Below are positions 8,729-17,143 of a DNA stretch of 64,000 bases, piece by piece. The position numbers were made by a program, and so were the translations under genes. The notes under the pieces were generated by a model. It worked only from the letters and a program-made list of their open reading frames with translations. It was not told the DNA's origin and ran no database searches. Each line of letters starts with the position of its first letter. Position 1 is the first letter of the stretch. Origin of the DNA: Paenibacillus ehimensis NBRC 15659 (GTDB lineage Bacteria; Bacillota; Bacilli; Paenibacillales; NBRC-103111). The DNA is taken from contig NZ_BILX01000021.1 of the NCBI RefSeq assembly GCF_004000785.1, positions 36,588-100,587 on the forward strand, in the 5' to 3' direction.

Positions 8729-9508
8729 TCAGTTCCAAAATCCGCCGTCCGAGTGGATGATTTGTCCCGTCACCCACCCCGCGTCGTCACCGGCCAGGAA
8801 ACGGATCAACCGTGCGGCATCTTCCGGCTGTCCGATGCGTCCCATCGGAAATTTGGGAAGCAGCGCCCGCTTCAGCGCAGCGTCCATCCATCCCGAATCG
8901 GTCGGTCCGGGATCGACCGCATTGACCGTGATCCGGTGAGGGGCCAGTTCCGCCGCGAGCGAGACGGTAAACGCCGAGATGGCCCCTTTGGTCGCGACAT
9001 ACGCCAGATTTCCCGGCATCGGACCTTTGTCTTGTCCCGATACCAGATTGATGATCCGTCCGCCGCTCCCGCCTTTCAACCTGCGGGCAAATTCCACAGA
9101 CAGCATGCAAGTGCCGCGAACATTGACGGCGTGATGCGCATCGAGAATATCTGCGTTCAGCGCCTCGAAACCGACTTCCTCGCAATGCGTTGCATTATTG
9201 ATCAATATAAACGGGGTGCCCAGCCGGTGCTGCACTTCATCCAGCAGCCGGATCGCCGAGTCTGTTCCGGCTAAATCGAGTTCCATCGACGCGGTTCTTA
9301 CGCCGAGCGCGACAAGCTCCTCGGACATCTGCCTCGGCCAGTCCCGGTCGCTTCCGTAAGGCTGAGCTTCGTCGTATTTGCGCCAATGGGTAAAAAACAG
9401 ATCGGCGCCCTCTTCGGCGAGCGCTCGGGCAATAGCGCTTCCGATGCCGCTTCGGCGGCTCACTCCCGTGACAATGGCAATTTTGCCTTGCAGTCTTTTC
9501 TCGTTCAT
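8729..9508 (-). CDS. SDR-family oxidoreductase, 3-ketoacyl-ACP reductase-like
   Basis: This 259-residue short-chain dehydrogenase has the glycine-rich TGVSRRSGIG (residues 14-23), the NNAT structural motif near 104-107, and the catalytic S157, Y170 and K174 (YVATK). The C-terminal TGQIIHSDGGF is typical. The SRR spacing in the cofactor loop and the HWRK segment suggest NADPH use, which is inference. The ATG at 9508 follows GGAGGGG at 5 nt. Upstream lies the 3' exon side of the group II intron, so its promoter region has been separated from the chromosome beyond by the insertion. Confidence 0.85.
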   Translation of the reverse strand: MNEKRLQGKIAIVTGVSRRSGIGSAIARALAEEGADLFFTHWRKYDEAQPYGSDRDWPRQMSEELVALGVRTASMELDLAGTDSAIRLLDEVQHRLGTPFILINNATHCEEVGFEALNADILDAHHAVNVRGTCMLSVEFARRLKGGSGGRIINLVSGQDKGPMPGNLAYVATKGAISAFTVSLAAELAPHRITVNAVDPGPTDSGWMDAALKRALLPKFPMGRIGQPEDAARLIRFLAGDDAGWVTGQIIHSDGGFWN

Positions 9509-9613
9509 ACGATCCCCTCCGTATAGATAGGGACGCGGCGGTGTGAACTGCCGGAGATGCAGCAATTCCCGGTAAATCGAGTAGGAGGAGGCGGCTAGCC
9601 TCCGTCCTCTCAC

Positions 9614-9647
9614 ACCACCGTACATGCGGGTCCGCATACGGCGGTTC
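9614..9647 (-). ncRNA. Group II intron domain V
   Basis: A 9-bp lower stem (ACCGCCGTA with TACGGTGGT on the minus strand) closes around a short upper hairpin, the expected size and place for the catalytic domain V, immediately upstream of domain VI and downstream of the maturase stop. Confidence 0.75.
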
Positions 9648-9654
9648 CGAAAGG

Positions 9655-11046
9655 TTAACAAAGCTCCAAATATCGAGAAAGTAAGCTTTTCAGCCCTTTC
9701 GCTTCCCAATAGGAAGTCGGAAGGGCATTGTTTGTGTTACGAGACATTTCCCATGCTCCTCGCCTTGAGTTTGCCATAACAAAGCAAGCCCAGTTCGGCA
9801 CGCCCAGTGCCCGAAGTTCGCGGATTCGAGTGCGTACCCGTTTCCACTGTTTCCATAGGCACATTCGTAACCTCCGGCGAATCCATTGGTCAAACTTCCC
9901 GCAATGGCTTTTAGCTGAGGCTAGTCGGAAATAACCGATCCAACCCATCATGTAGCGATTTAGTTGGATGATGCGGTCTTCCATCGAGATCGGTCGCGTA
10001 CGGTTCGTCAGTTCGCGGACCTTCTCCTTGAAACGGGAGATCGTCTTCGGCGCTAATCGAATTGTCGCTTTCTTGTCGTTCAGGAAGCTGAAGCCGAGGA
10101 ACTTGCGGTTCCACGGTCGGTCCACCGCGCTTTTGTCTCGATTCACTTTCAATTTCAGCTTTCCTTCCACGAAGTCTGTCACCGACTTCAAGACGCGTTC
10201 ACCTGCGCGTTTGCTTGCCACGAAGATGTTGCAGTCATCCGCATAACGGACGAATCGCAAACCTCGCTTGGTCAATTCTTTGTCTAGGTCATCCAGTAGG
10301 ATGTTGGCCAAGAGCGGACTAAGCGGGCCGCCTTGCGGCGTTCCTTCTTCGGTTCGCTCAAGCGCTCCATCCGCCATAACACCTGCGTTCAGGTAGGCTC
10401 GGATCAATTTCAGGATCCGTTTGTCCGTCACTTTTCGGGCTACCCTTGCCATCAGCATGTCATGGTTTACCCGGTCAAAGAATTTCTCCAAATCCATGTC
10501 GACGACCCATCGAAGGCCGCTCTGGATGTAGCGCTGCGCTTGTTTCACCGCGTCATGGGCTCGTTTTCCCGGGCGAAAGCCGTAACTGTGCCACGAGAAA
10601 TGAGCGTCGAAGACCGGGTTCAACACTTGAAGAAGGGCCTGCTGGAGAAAGCGGTCCATGACGGTCGGGATACCAAGCAGCCTCACGCCGCCTCCGGGTT
10701 TGGGGATTTCTACCCGTTTGACTGGCGAGGGTCTGTAGCTTCCCGTCAGGAGTGCAGCTTTCACCGCTTCCCAGTGTGTCTTCAGGTAAACTTGTAGATG
10801 TGCTACCGTTACGCCGTCCACACCGGGTGCTCCTCCGTTCTGAACCACTCGCTTGTACGCGAGTCGAAGGTTGTCCCCTTCGAGCATTCGCTCCAACAGC
10901 TCGTATTGGTCTTCGCGAGTGGAGGGCGCGATTTGTGCCGACGAAGAACTCGGCGCTTCGGCATACCCTGACGGCTTCACCGCTTCTCTTTGCCGCAAGC
11001 TCTCTTGCGAGATTTCCTGCTCTCTCTGCTCTTCATGCGAACGCAT
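9655..11046 (-). CDS. ltrA: Group II intron reverse transcriptase/maturase
   Basis: This 463-residue intron-encoded protein combines reverse transcription with splicing help. The RT domain shows GAPGVDG, YGFRPGKRAHDA, the active-site RYADDCNIFV and GTPQGGPLSPLLANILLDDLD (quoted in part). The C-terminal part (about 330-440) is the maturase X domain with IGYFRLA. There is no C-terminal HNH endonuclease, as in class C intron proteins, and the RYADDCNI signature is typical of that class. The start at 11046 has AAAGGAGAG. No frameshift or stop interrupts it, so the intron could still be mobile. Confidence 0.93.
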   Translation of the reverse strand: MRSHEEQREQEISQESLRQREAVKPSGYAEAPSSSSAQIAPSTREDQYELLERMLEGDNLRLAYKRVVQNGGAPGVDGVTVAHLQVYLKTHWEAVKAALLTGSYRPSPVKRVEIPKPGGGVRLLGIPTVMDRFLQQALLQVLNPVFDAHFSWHSYGFRPGKRAHDAVKQAQRYIQSGLRWVVDMDLEKFFDRVNHDMLMARVARKVTDKRILKLIRAYLNAGVMADGALERTEEGTPQGGPLSPLLANILLDDLDKELTKRGLRFVRYADDCNIFVASKRAGERVLKSVTDFVEGKLKLKVNRDKSAVDRPWNRKFLGFSFLNDKKATIRLAPKTISRFKEKVRELTNRTRPISMEDRIIQLNRYMMGWIGYFRLASAKSHCGKFDQWIRRRLRMCLWKQWKRVRTRIRELRALGVPNWACFVMANSRRGAWEMSRNTNNALPTSYWEAKGLKSLLSRYLELC

Positions 11047-11456
11047 CGGTTTCCACTCTCCTTTCGGTTCGGTCCTTTCGGTTCCCGGCGTCCCGTACTC
11101 CCGTACTATGACCTCTGCTGACTCCTGCGGATTCAGCGCGGCTTCTCAGTCGCGGTTACGAAGTGACTTCGCGTATTCCGCGGGCCTCCCCAGATAAGAA
11201 CGTCATCTTTCTGCCCGCAACCACTGGAGTTTACAGGGGTAGCCCTTGGCGACTTTGGATTTCGTCATGTAGTGGTGACTCATCCGACTAGCCCCGCCTC
11301 AAATCCAGTTCGTGTACCTTGGCTCGTGCATTTGCCTCCAGCTTCCTTCAGATTCCACCTCGCGGTGGACACCCTTGCTCTTGGCTAACGGTAGGCGTTC
11401 GCCAGCCCCCGTTCGGGACTTTCACCCTAGAGATGACGCCCATGCTGGGCGTACAC

Positions 11457-11638
11457 TCAAAAAGCGGATACCATAAGGTATCCGCTTGCCGGGTGTCGGG
11501 CTCGTTCCCATAGCGTCCCTGTAATGGCGACAGACAGGCACACCTCTCCCGTTAAACCGATCGGGATCGTGCGCTATCCGGTTCGTCAACCATTACAAAG
11601 TGCCTGCCATCGGGTAAATTCCCCTTTCCTGCATCTCT
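11457..11638 (-). ncRNA. Candidate small structured RNA, about 180 nt, function unknown
   Basis: The minus strand has a good sigma-A promoter (11645-11674) and, about 180 nt downstream, a strong intrinsic terminator (11459-11487), with no plausible open reading frame between. Two pairs of complementary segments interleave: 11600-11608 with 11533-11541 (9 bp, one G-U), and 11590-11596 with 11521-11527 (7 bp). Their order gives an H-type pseudoknot or two alternative folds. A smaller helix (AACCG/CGGTT) lies in the large loop. The group II intron has inserted right after its terminator. It could be a 6S-like or other family RNA; I do not recognise it. Confidence 0.55.
11459..11487 (-). terminator. 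Intrinsic terminator of the candidate small RNA; intron target
   Basis: An 11-bp perfect stem (AAGCGGATACC / GGTATCCGCTT, loop TTAT) is followed on the minus strand by five T residues. The intron begins about 5 nt after the T tract. Confidence 0.85.
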
Positions 11639-11644
11639 GGCCTG

Positions 11645-11674
11645 ATTGTACCAAGAACTGGCGTTATCGGTCAA
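11645..11674 (-). promoter_or_regulatory. Promoter of the candidate small RNA
   Basis: Minus-strand TTGACC (11669-11674), 18-nt spacer, TACAAT (11645-11650). Transcription would start near 11638. It is back to back with the serS promoter, about 27 bp away. Confidence 0.65.
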
Positions 11675-11701
11675 TCCGGTGCATCGCCTCACCTTCCTGT
11701 C

Positions 11702-11730
11702 TTGATTCCTTTGCCCGAATAAGCTATACT
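11702..11730 (+). promoter_or_regulatory. serS promoter
   Basis: TTGATT (11702-11707), 17-nt spacer, TATACT (11725-11730). The predicted start near 11737 opens the T-box leader. Confidence 0.7.
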
Positions 11731-11736
11731 ACAAAA

Positions 11737-11945
11737 AATTGAATGACCGACCATTTGCCTGTGAAGAGCATCCAACTCGGAGGCGTTCTCGTTAAAGGGA
11801 CCGATACCGTCCCTCAAGTGAACCGGGCCCGCCCGTTAACGCGGAACCAAAGCGGATCGGACCGCCATGCGTTCCGGTCAAGTTGGGTGGCACCGCGAGA
11901 CAAGCGCTCCTCGTCCCAAAAGGATAGAGGGCGCTTTTTGTCATT
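11737..11945 (+). promoter_or_regulatory. T-box leader of serS
   Basis: The T-box sequence proper, TTGGGTGGCACCGCGAG (11883-11899), is present. It is followed by a terminator hairpin (about 11902-11933, AAGCGC with GCGCTT plus inner pairs) and a T5 tract just before the serS ribosome-binding site. By family knowledge, uncharged cognate tRNA-Ser would stabilise the antiterminator. Upstream hairpins include GGGAC/GTCCC (around 11798-11814) and CGGAAC/GTTCCG. Only about 147 nt separate the predicted start from the T-box, which is short, and a specifier codon could not be assigned with confidence. Confidence 0.85.
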
Positions 11946-11969
11946 TTCCGAAAAAAGGAGCGGTACCAC

Positions 11970-13259
11970 ATGCTGGACATTCACTGGATTCGCCAAAATC
12001 ACGAGAGGGTACAAACGGTCGCCGATCAAAAAGGCATCGCCGTATCCGTCGCCGAACTGCTCGCCTGGGACGAGAAGAAGCGAAATCTGCTTCAGGAGAC
12101 TGAGAAGCTGCGCCACGCCCGAAACAAGCTGTCGGAGGAGATCGGCAGCCTCGTCCGTTCGGGAGGCCATCAAGAAGCCGCACCGTTGAAACGTAACGTG
12201 AAAGATCTGGGCGGCCGCTTGGCGGAGACGGAACCGGAGCTGGCCGAGGCGCAGCGGCAGTTCGAACAGCTGATGCTGCGCATCCCGAACATCGTATCTC
12301 CCGACACGCCTGTCGGACGTTCGGATGCGGACAATATTGAAATTCGGCGTAACGGGACGCCGCCCGCTTTCGCTTTCGAGCCCAAAGACCACGTAGCTCT
12401 CGGCGAGCTTCACCGGATGATCGACATCCCGCGCGGCGTCAAGACGGCGGGAACCCGGAACTATTACCTGCGGGGCCCCGGAGCGCTGCTGCACCGCGCC
12501 GTGCAGCAGCTTGCGGTGGATTTGCTGGTAAGCCGGGGCTTTACGCTCATGGAGGTTCCGCTGCTCGTACGCGCGGATGCCCTGACCCATACGGGCTACT
12601 TCCCCTTCGGCCAAGACCAGGTGTACCGAATCGCGGACGAGGACAAGTGGCTGGTCGGCACCTCGGAAGTGCCGCTTGTTTCGTATTGCAGCCATGAGGT
12701 GGTCGACGTCCGCGAACCGCTCATGCTTGCCGCCGTCTCGTCGTGTTTTCGAAGCGAGGTCGGCTCGGCAGGCAAAGACGTGCACGGCTTATACCGCGTG
12801 CATCAATTTTCCAAAGTGGAGCAGGTCATCGTATGCGAAGCCGAGCTTGACCGTTCCGAGCCGCTGCTGGAGGACATCACGAGCAACGCGGAAGAGCTTT
12901 TGCAGCTTTTGGAGCTGCCCTACCGGGTCATGGCCGTCTGCACCGGCGATATGTCGCAAAAAACGTATAAGCAGTACGATATCGAAACTTGGATGCCAAG
13001 CCGCCAAGCTTACGGCGAAACCCATTCGTCGTCCCACCTGCTCGATTTCCAGGCGCGCCGTTCAAACATACGGTACCGCGATTCGGCCGGCAAGCTGCGC
13101 TACTGCCATACGCTCAACAATACGGCCGTCGCTTCGCCGAGAATCCTCATCCCGCTGCTGGAGAATCACCAGGCCGAGGACGGCTCGATCCGGATTCCGC
13201 CGGCGCTGCGCCCGTACATGAACGGCATGGAGCGGCTGCTCCCTTCGTCCGGGGAATGA
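11970..13259 (+). CDS. serS: Seryl-tRNA synthetase
   Basis: This 429-residue class II aminoacyl-tRNA synthetase charges tRNA-Ser. The N-terminal coiled coil (about 1-110) is the tRNA-binding arm. The catalytic core shows GTSEVPL, motif 2 (SSCFRSEVGSAGKDVHGLYR), QARRSNIRYR and the motif 3 region HTLNNTAVASPRILIPLLEN. Two spots differ from the usual bacterial pattern: GTSEVPL where GTAEVP is common, and GETHSSSHLLDFQARR where an E-SSCSN-type stretch is usual. It may therefore be a divergent or second SerRS copy. ATG at 11970 follows AAAAAAGGAG. T-box control is clear upstream and a strong terminator follows. Confidence 0.93.
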   Translation: MLDIHWIRQNHERVQTVADQKGIAVSVAELLAWDEKKRNLLQETEKLRHARNKLSEEIGSLVRSGGHQEAAPLKRNVKDLGGRLAETEPELAEAQRQFEQLMLRIPNIVSPDTPVGRSDADNIEIRRNGTPPAFAFEPKDHVALGELHRMIDIPRGVKTAGTRNYYLRGPGALLHRAVQQLAVDLLVSRGFTLMEVPLLVRADALTHTGYFPFGQDQVYRIADEDKWLVGTSEVPLVSYCSHEVVDVREPLMLAAVSSCFRSEVGSAGKDVHGLYRVHQFSKVEQVIVCEAELDRSEPLLEDITSNAEELLQLLELPYRVMAVCTGDMSQKTYKQYDIETWMPSRQAYGETHSSSHLLDFQARRSNIRYRDSAGKLRYCHTLNNTAVASPRILIPLLENHQAEDGSIRIPPALRPYMNGMERLLPSSGE

Positions 13260-13460
13260 AGGCATAGCGGGCTGGCGTCCCGCCAATACTGCCGCTGCCT
13301 GGCATCCCGCTTCTCATGCGCTTCTGCGCGCAACTTCTTCAGCTCGGCGTCCGGCAACGGCTTGGCAGGCGTCTCCGTGCTGATGACGACCAGACGCGCG
13401 GAAGGTTCTGAGCTAACCGGGGCGCCTCGCCCTCACGGGTCCGAACGAAAAAGATATGCA

Positions 13461-13489
13461 AAAAGGCCGGGGTTGCGACCCGGCCTTTT
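13461..13489. terminator. Bidirectional terminator after serS
   Basis: Perfect 11-bp stem AAAAGGCCGGG / CCCGGCCTTTT with a GTTGCGA loop, serving both serS and the convergent membrane-protein gene. The 200 bp between the serS stop and this hairpin contain no supported gene. Confidence 0.9.
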
Positions 13490-13504
13490 GTACTCTAACC
13501 TGAA

Positions 13505-13930
13505 CTAGAATGCGTATGGGAACTTCATCAGTGTAACGACAAGAAAGAAGATGATGCCGTTAATCACGCTAAGCGTTTTGATGGAGCCGATCTGAGCCTT
13601 GATGCTGCCGCCGGACGGATCCTGCAGCGCCTTGCGCATTTTGCTGCCGAGAATGCCTGTCAGCGCTCCGATGGCAAGGAACAGAACGACCGCCAGCACC
13701 ATCCAAAGCACCGAATACTGCGCCTTGCTGACCAGATAACCGCCGGACAAAAATGCGATCACGAGCGCCAGCTGCCCCGCACGGTTGGCGGCAAACAATA
13801 CATTCAAGAATCCGAACTGCGCCGTTCCCGATTGCAGCGCCTCTACCCGCATCGCCAAAAACGGCAGCATGAGATAAAAGCCCATCAATATGGCGCCGAG
13901 CACATGTAAATACAAAAACACTTGCTGCAT
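13505..13930 (-). CDS. Small four-helix membrane protein, unknown function
   Basis: This 141-residue protein has four hydrophobic segments (about 5-25, 45-65, 70-95 and 115-138). A short basic loop, SKMRKALQDPSGGS, sits before the last one. It resembles the uncharacterised DUF2269-like or heme-copper-assembly-sized membrane proteins in topology only, and I cannot name the family. The ATG at 13930 was preferred because GGGAGG lies 11 nt upstream. It lies downstream of the RND exporter gene on the same strand with an 87-bp gap and no visible terminator, so read-through is possible. Confidence 0.65.
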   Translation of the reverse strand: MQQVFLYLHVLGAILMGFYLMLPFLAMRVEALQSGTAQFGFLNVLFAANRAGQLALVIAFLSGGYLVSKAQYSVLWMVLAVVLFLAIGALTGILGSKMRKALQDPSGGSIKAQIGSIKTLSVINGIIFFLVVTLMKFPYAF

Positions 13931-14017
13931 AATCCCGGGACCCTCCCTATTCAACCTCGTTTTCTCTCTCCCCTAGTATACAAGAATACGAGGTTCCTAA
14001 GCAAATTCAGAACGGGC

Positions 14018-17000
14018 TTACGGATGGACCGCTTTACCTGCTTTCGCCGCGCGTTTGTCGCGCCACTTCTGCAAAATTACGAACAGCGACGGCACGACGA
14101 TCAGCGTCAGCATGGTCGAATACAGCAGTCCGGAAATAATCGTAATTCCCATCGGGCGCCACAGATTCCCGCCCATAATCGTCATCGGCAGCAAGCCGCC
14201 AATCGCCGTAGCCGTCGTCAGCAGAATCGGCCGGAGGCGCGCTTTCCCCGCTTCCGCTACCGCTTCGTACAGAGGCAGCCCGCGTTCGCGCGCCTGCTCG
14301 ATAAATTCGATCAGAATGATCCCGTTTCGCACCACGATGCCCGCCAAGCTGACGAGCCCCATGAGCGCCATAAAGCCGATCGGCGAACCTGAAAGGAACA
14401 AACCGATGATCGCGCCGCCGGCTGCCAAATAGACGGTCGAGAGAATGAGCAGCGGAATTGACAGCGAGTAAAACTGCATGACCATAATGATGTAAATCAG
14501 CAAAATAACGATGACCGACAGCTTCCCAATCGAGGCGAACGCTTCGTTACGCTCTTCGTTTTCCCCGCCGAACTGGATCGAGTAGCCGGCAGGAATATCG
14601 TAGCTTTTCAGCTTGGCTTGCAGATCCTTCACAATATCGTCCGCCAGCCGGTCCTGCGTATAGCTGCGCACGGTAATCGTCCGGGTCTGGTCGCGGTGAT
14701 GAATCGACTTGATCATTTGGCTGGTACGGATATCTCCCAGCTCGCGCATCTGAACCGTACCGCCTTTTTGCGTCGACACGTACATTTTTTTCATCGTTTC
14801 CACCGGGTCGGCGGAACGCATCTTGGCGTACAAAGTCACGTCGATCAGATCTTCGCCTTTCTGCATCTCCGACACCTCAAGACCTTCGGTTGCAATCCTC
14901 AGCGTCGTGGAAAGATCTTTCTCGTTCACGCCGAACAGGCTCAGCTTCGCCTGATCCGGTTCTACCTCGTAGGTGTTCATGGCCTCTCCGACATCGTCGG
15001 TTACGCTGATCGCACCCGGGATTTCTTTCAGCATCGCTTGAATGTCCGCCGAAATCTGGCGAAGCTCGGAAAGCTCGCTTCCGCTGATGCGCAAGGCAAT
15101 CGGCGCGCCGACCGGGGGGCCTTGCTCCAGCTCGCGCGGCGTAATCTCCACATCGGAGGGGAACATCGCCTTGAGCTGCTCACGCCACTGTACGACGGCG
15201 GCTTTCGTATTCAGCTGCTTCATATCGACCTTAACGAACAGCTGTCCGATCGAGATGCCCGTCTGATCCGCTTCCGTGTAATAAAAATGCGGAGCCGTCC
15301 GTCCGGCATAAGCCGACACAAAGCGCACGCCCGGCTGCTCTTCCATCCATGCCGCCGCTTTGCGGATCGTAAACTCCGTTTCGGCAAACTGACGTCCGGA
15401 CGGAAGCTTGAAATCGATGAGCATCTCTTCCTTCTCCGCAGGCGGGAAATACTGCACCCCAAGCAGCGGCATCAAGCCGAAGGCGGAGGTGCCCAGCAGC
15501 AGCGCAGCGAGCCCGGTCAGCAGCGGACGCCGCAAAAAGCGGTGAATCTGCTTGCCGTAAAAGGCGCTCAGCCTTGCGATCGGCTTGCCGAGCAGACCCG
15601 GCGTTTCCGTTCCTTCGTTTCCGGGTACGCCCCCCGCAGCTTTGAGCGGCTTGGCCTTGGAGCCTTTGCGGCGAAGCCGCCGCTCGCCCACCCATTGGCG
15701 GAAAATCGGAACAATCGTCAGCGACATCGCCATGGAAGCCGCAAGAGACAACGAAATGACGACCGGAAGTGGTCGAATGAAGCTACCGATGTTGCCCTGC
15801 AGGAAAAACAGCGGCAAAAACGCGGCGGCTGTCGCAATCGTCGCCGTCAGGATCGAAATGGCCACATCGCGGCTTCCCTCCAGCGAGGCCGTAGCCGGAT
15901 CGTCGCCCAGCTGCAGGCGGCGCTGAATGTTGTCGTTCACGACGATGGCGTCGTCGACCAGAATTCCGAGCACGATGACAAGCGCGACGATCGTAATCTG
16001 ATTCAAATCGATTCCCATCGCTTCAACGGGAATAAAGCCGATCGTAATCGACACCGGAATGGCCAAGGCCACGATCAGCGAGGTGCCGAACGTCAATCCG
16101 AGAGAGCAGACGACGATGACCGAAAGAATTCCCATCAGCAGCTCTCTGCCCAGCTCGTTGAACAGATGGTCCAGACTTTCCTTCTGCGTGAACAGCGACT
16201 CGATTTTTACATTGGCCGGCAGCTTCGGCTTGAGCTCGGCAACCTTCATGTCGATGCGCTTCTGCAGCGACGGGACATCCGTGCCTTTCTCCGAATTGAT
16301 GACCAGATCGAGGACGGGCTTTCCTTTATGTAAAATGGACACTTCTTTTTTCTTCGACCGCAGCTTGACGTCGGCGACATCTTTGACCTTCAGCGCGCTG
16401 CCGGGAGGCAAGCCCAGAAGCTCCGTATTCGCGATATCCTCGGCGGACTTCCATTCCCCGCCCATATTGACGTAATACTGCTTGGCGCCTTTGTCCACCG
16501 TACCGAGCGGCACCCGGTCATGCTTATTTTTCAGCGATTGCGCCACGATGCCCCACGGCAGCCTGAGCGTATCCAGCTTGTCGGTGTCGAGCGTGATCGC
16601 CACTTCCTGCTCGGGCAGGCCGACGACCTCGACGTTGCTTACGCCGGGGACGGTTGCAAGCTGCTTCTTCCAGGAGTCCATCGTCGTCCGCAGCGACTCC
16701 AGCTCCTCCGGCGTCTCCACGACAAAATGCAAAATTTGCGCCGCAATTTTGCTCAGATCGTCGTTCACTTCCGGTTGGTGCGCGCCCTCCGGCAGGTCGT
16801 CTTGCGCGGACTGCACCTTCTGGCGCAGCGAATCCCACGCCCTGCGGATATCCGTGTCCGACTTCAGCTCGACTTGAATGACCGACACGTTGGCGGCCGA
16901 AGTGGAGCTGAGAACCTTGATGCCGCTGATTTCCTTAATTTTATCTTCCAGCGGACGGGTGACGAACTGCTCCACCTTTTCCGGCGAGGCCCCCGGATAG

Positions 17001-17143
17001 ACGGTTTTCACCAACGCATACGTGATCTCGACCTCGGGATTCTCCCTCTGCTTCAAGGTAAAAATATTGAACACCCCGAGCACGACCGCCATGACGAAAA
17101 ACAACAGCGTTACCTTGCGGTATTTCAGCAGCTTCGCGATCAT
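14018..17143 (-). CDS. RND-family efflux transporter permease
   Basis: This 1041-residue protein has the full RND layout: TM1, a first large extracytoplasmic loop (about 35-330), TM2-6, a cytoplasmic linker with a basic KGSKAKPLK stretch, TM7, a second large loop (about 565-850), then TM8-12. The proton-relay aspartates appear as GILVDDAIVVND in TM4. Among Firmicutes the closest known type is SwrC/YerP, linked to surfactin and toxic-lipid tolerance; the substrate here is unknown. Its ATG overlaps the stop of the tetR gene by 4 nt (ATGA), so the two are co-translated. No membrane-fusion partner is encoded next to it. Confidence 0.92.
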   Translation of the reverse strand: MIAKLLKYRKVTLLFFVMAVVLGVFNIFTLKQRENPEVEITYALVKTVYPGASPEKVEQFVTRPLEDKIKEISGIKVLSSTSAANVSVIQVELKSDTDIRRAWDSLRQKVQSAQDDLPEGAHQPEVNDDLSKIAAQILHFVVETPEELESLRTTMDSWKKQLATVPGVSNVEVVGLPEQEVAITLDTDKLDTLRLPWGIVAQSLKNKHDRVPLGTVDKGAKQYYVNMGGEWKSAEDIANTELLGLPPGSALKVKDVADVKLRSKKKEVSILHKGKPVLDLVINSEKGTDVPSLQKRIDMKVAELKPKLPANVKIESLFTQKESLDHLFNELGRELLMGILSVIVVCSLGLTFGTSLIVALAIPVSITIGFIPVEAMGIDLNQITIVALVIVLGILVDDAIVVNDNIQRRLQLGDDPATASLEGSRDVAISILTATIATAAAFLPLFFLQGNIGSFIRPLPVVISLSLAASMAMSLTIVPIFRQWVGERRLRRKGSKAKPLKAAGGVPGNEGTETPGLLGKPIARLSAFYGKQIHRFLRRPLLTGLAALLLGTSAFGLMPLLGVQYFPPAEKEEMLIDFKLPSGRQFAETEFTIRKAAAWMEEQPGVRFVSAYAGRTAPHFYYTEADQTGISIGQLFVKVDMKQLNTKAAVVQWREQLKAMFPSDVEITPRELEQGPPVGAPIALRISGSELSELRQISADIQAMLKEIPGAISVTDDVGEAMNTYEVEPDQAKLSLFGVNEKDLSTTLRIATEGLEVSEMQKGEDLIDVTLYAKMRSADPVETMKKMYVSTQKGGTVQMRELGDIRTSQMIKSIHHRDQTRTITVRSYTQDRLADDIVKDLQAKLKSYDIPAGYSIQFGGENEERNEAFASIGKLSVIVILLIYIIMVMQFYSLSIPLLILSTVYLAAGGAIIGLFLSGSPIGFMALMGLVSLAGIVVRNGIILIEFIEQARERGLPLYEAVAEAGKARLRPILLTTATAIGGLLPMTIMGGNLWRPMGITIISGLLYSTMLTLIVVPSLFVILQKWRDKRAAKAGKAVHP

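Larger units (their letters stand above)
9577..11454 (-). mobile_element. Group II intron (IIC-type) with intact maturase gene
   Basis: The minus-strand 5' end GTACGCCCAGCATGGGCG (from 11454) resembles the GUGYG-type start of bacterial group II introns, followed by a TAGGGTGAAAGTCCCGAAC segment. The 3' side carries a domain V-like hairpin (9614-9647) and domain VI ending near CTACTCGAT (9577). Domain V has CGC rather than AGC as the catalytic triad, as known for group IIC. The 5' exon is a hairpin with a T tract, the insertion preference known for IIC introns. Boundaries are within a few nucleotides. The element is about 1.88 kb and looks complete. Confidence 0.85.

Noticed and set aside
11457..11700. 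SRP RNA near serS, as in some Firmicutes
   Set aside because: The conserved SRP apical sequence (GGTCAGG...GGAAGGAAGC type) is absent on both strands.
13166..13428. Minus-strand open frame reading ELKKLRAEAHEKRDARQRQYWRD, overlapping the end of serS
   Set aside because: It looks protein-like for about 40 residues but has no good start or ribosome-binding site and runs into antisense of serS. At most a decayed fragment.
14618..16333. 571-codon open frame antisense to the RND exporter
   Set aside because: Same reason: shadow of a high-GC gene, no ribosome-binding site or motif.
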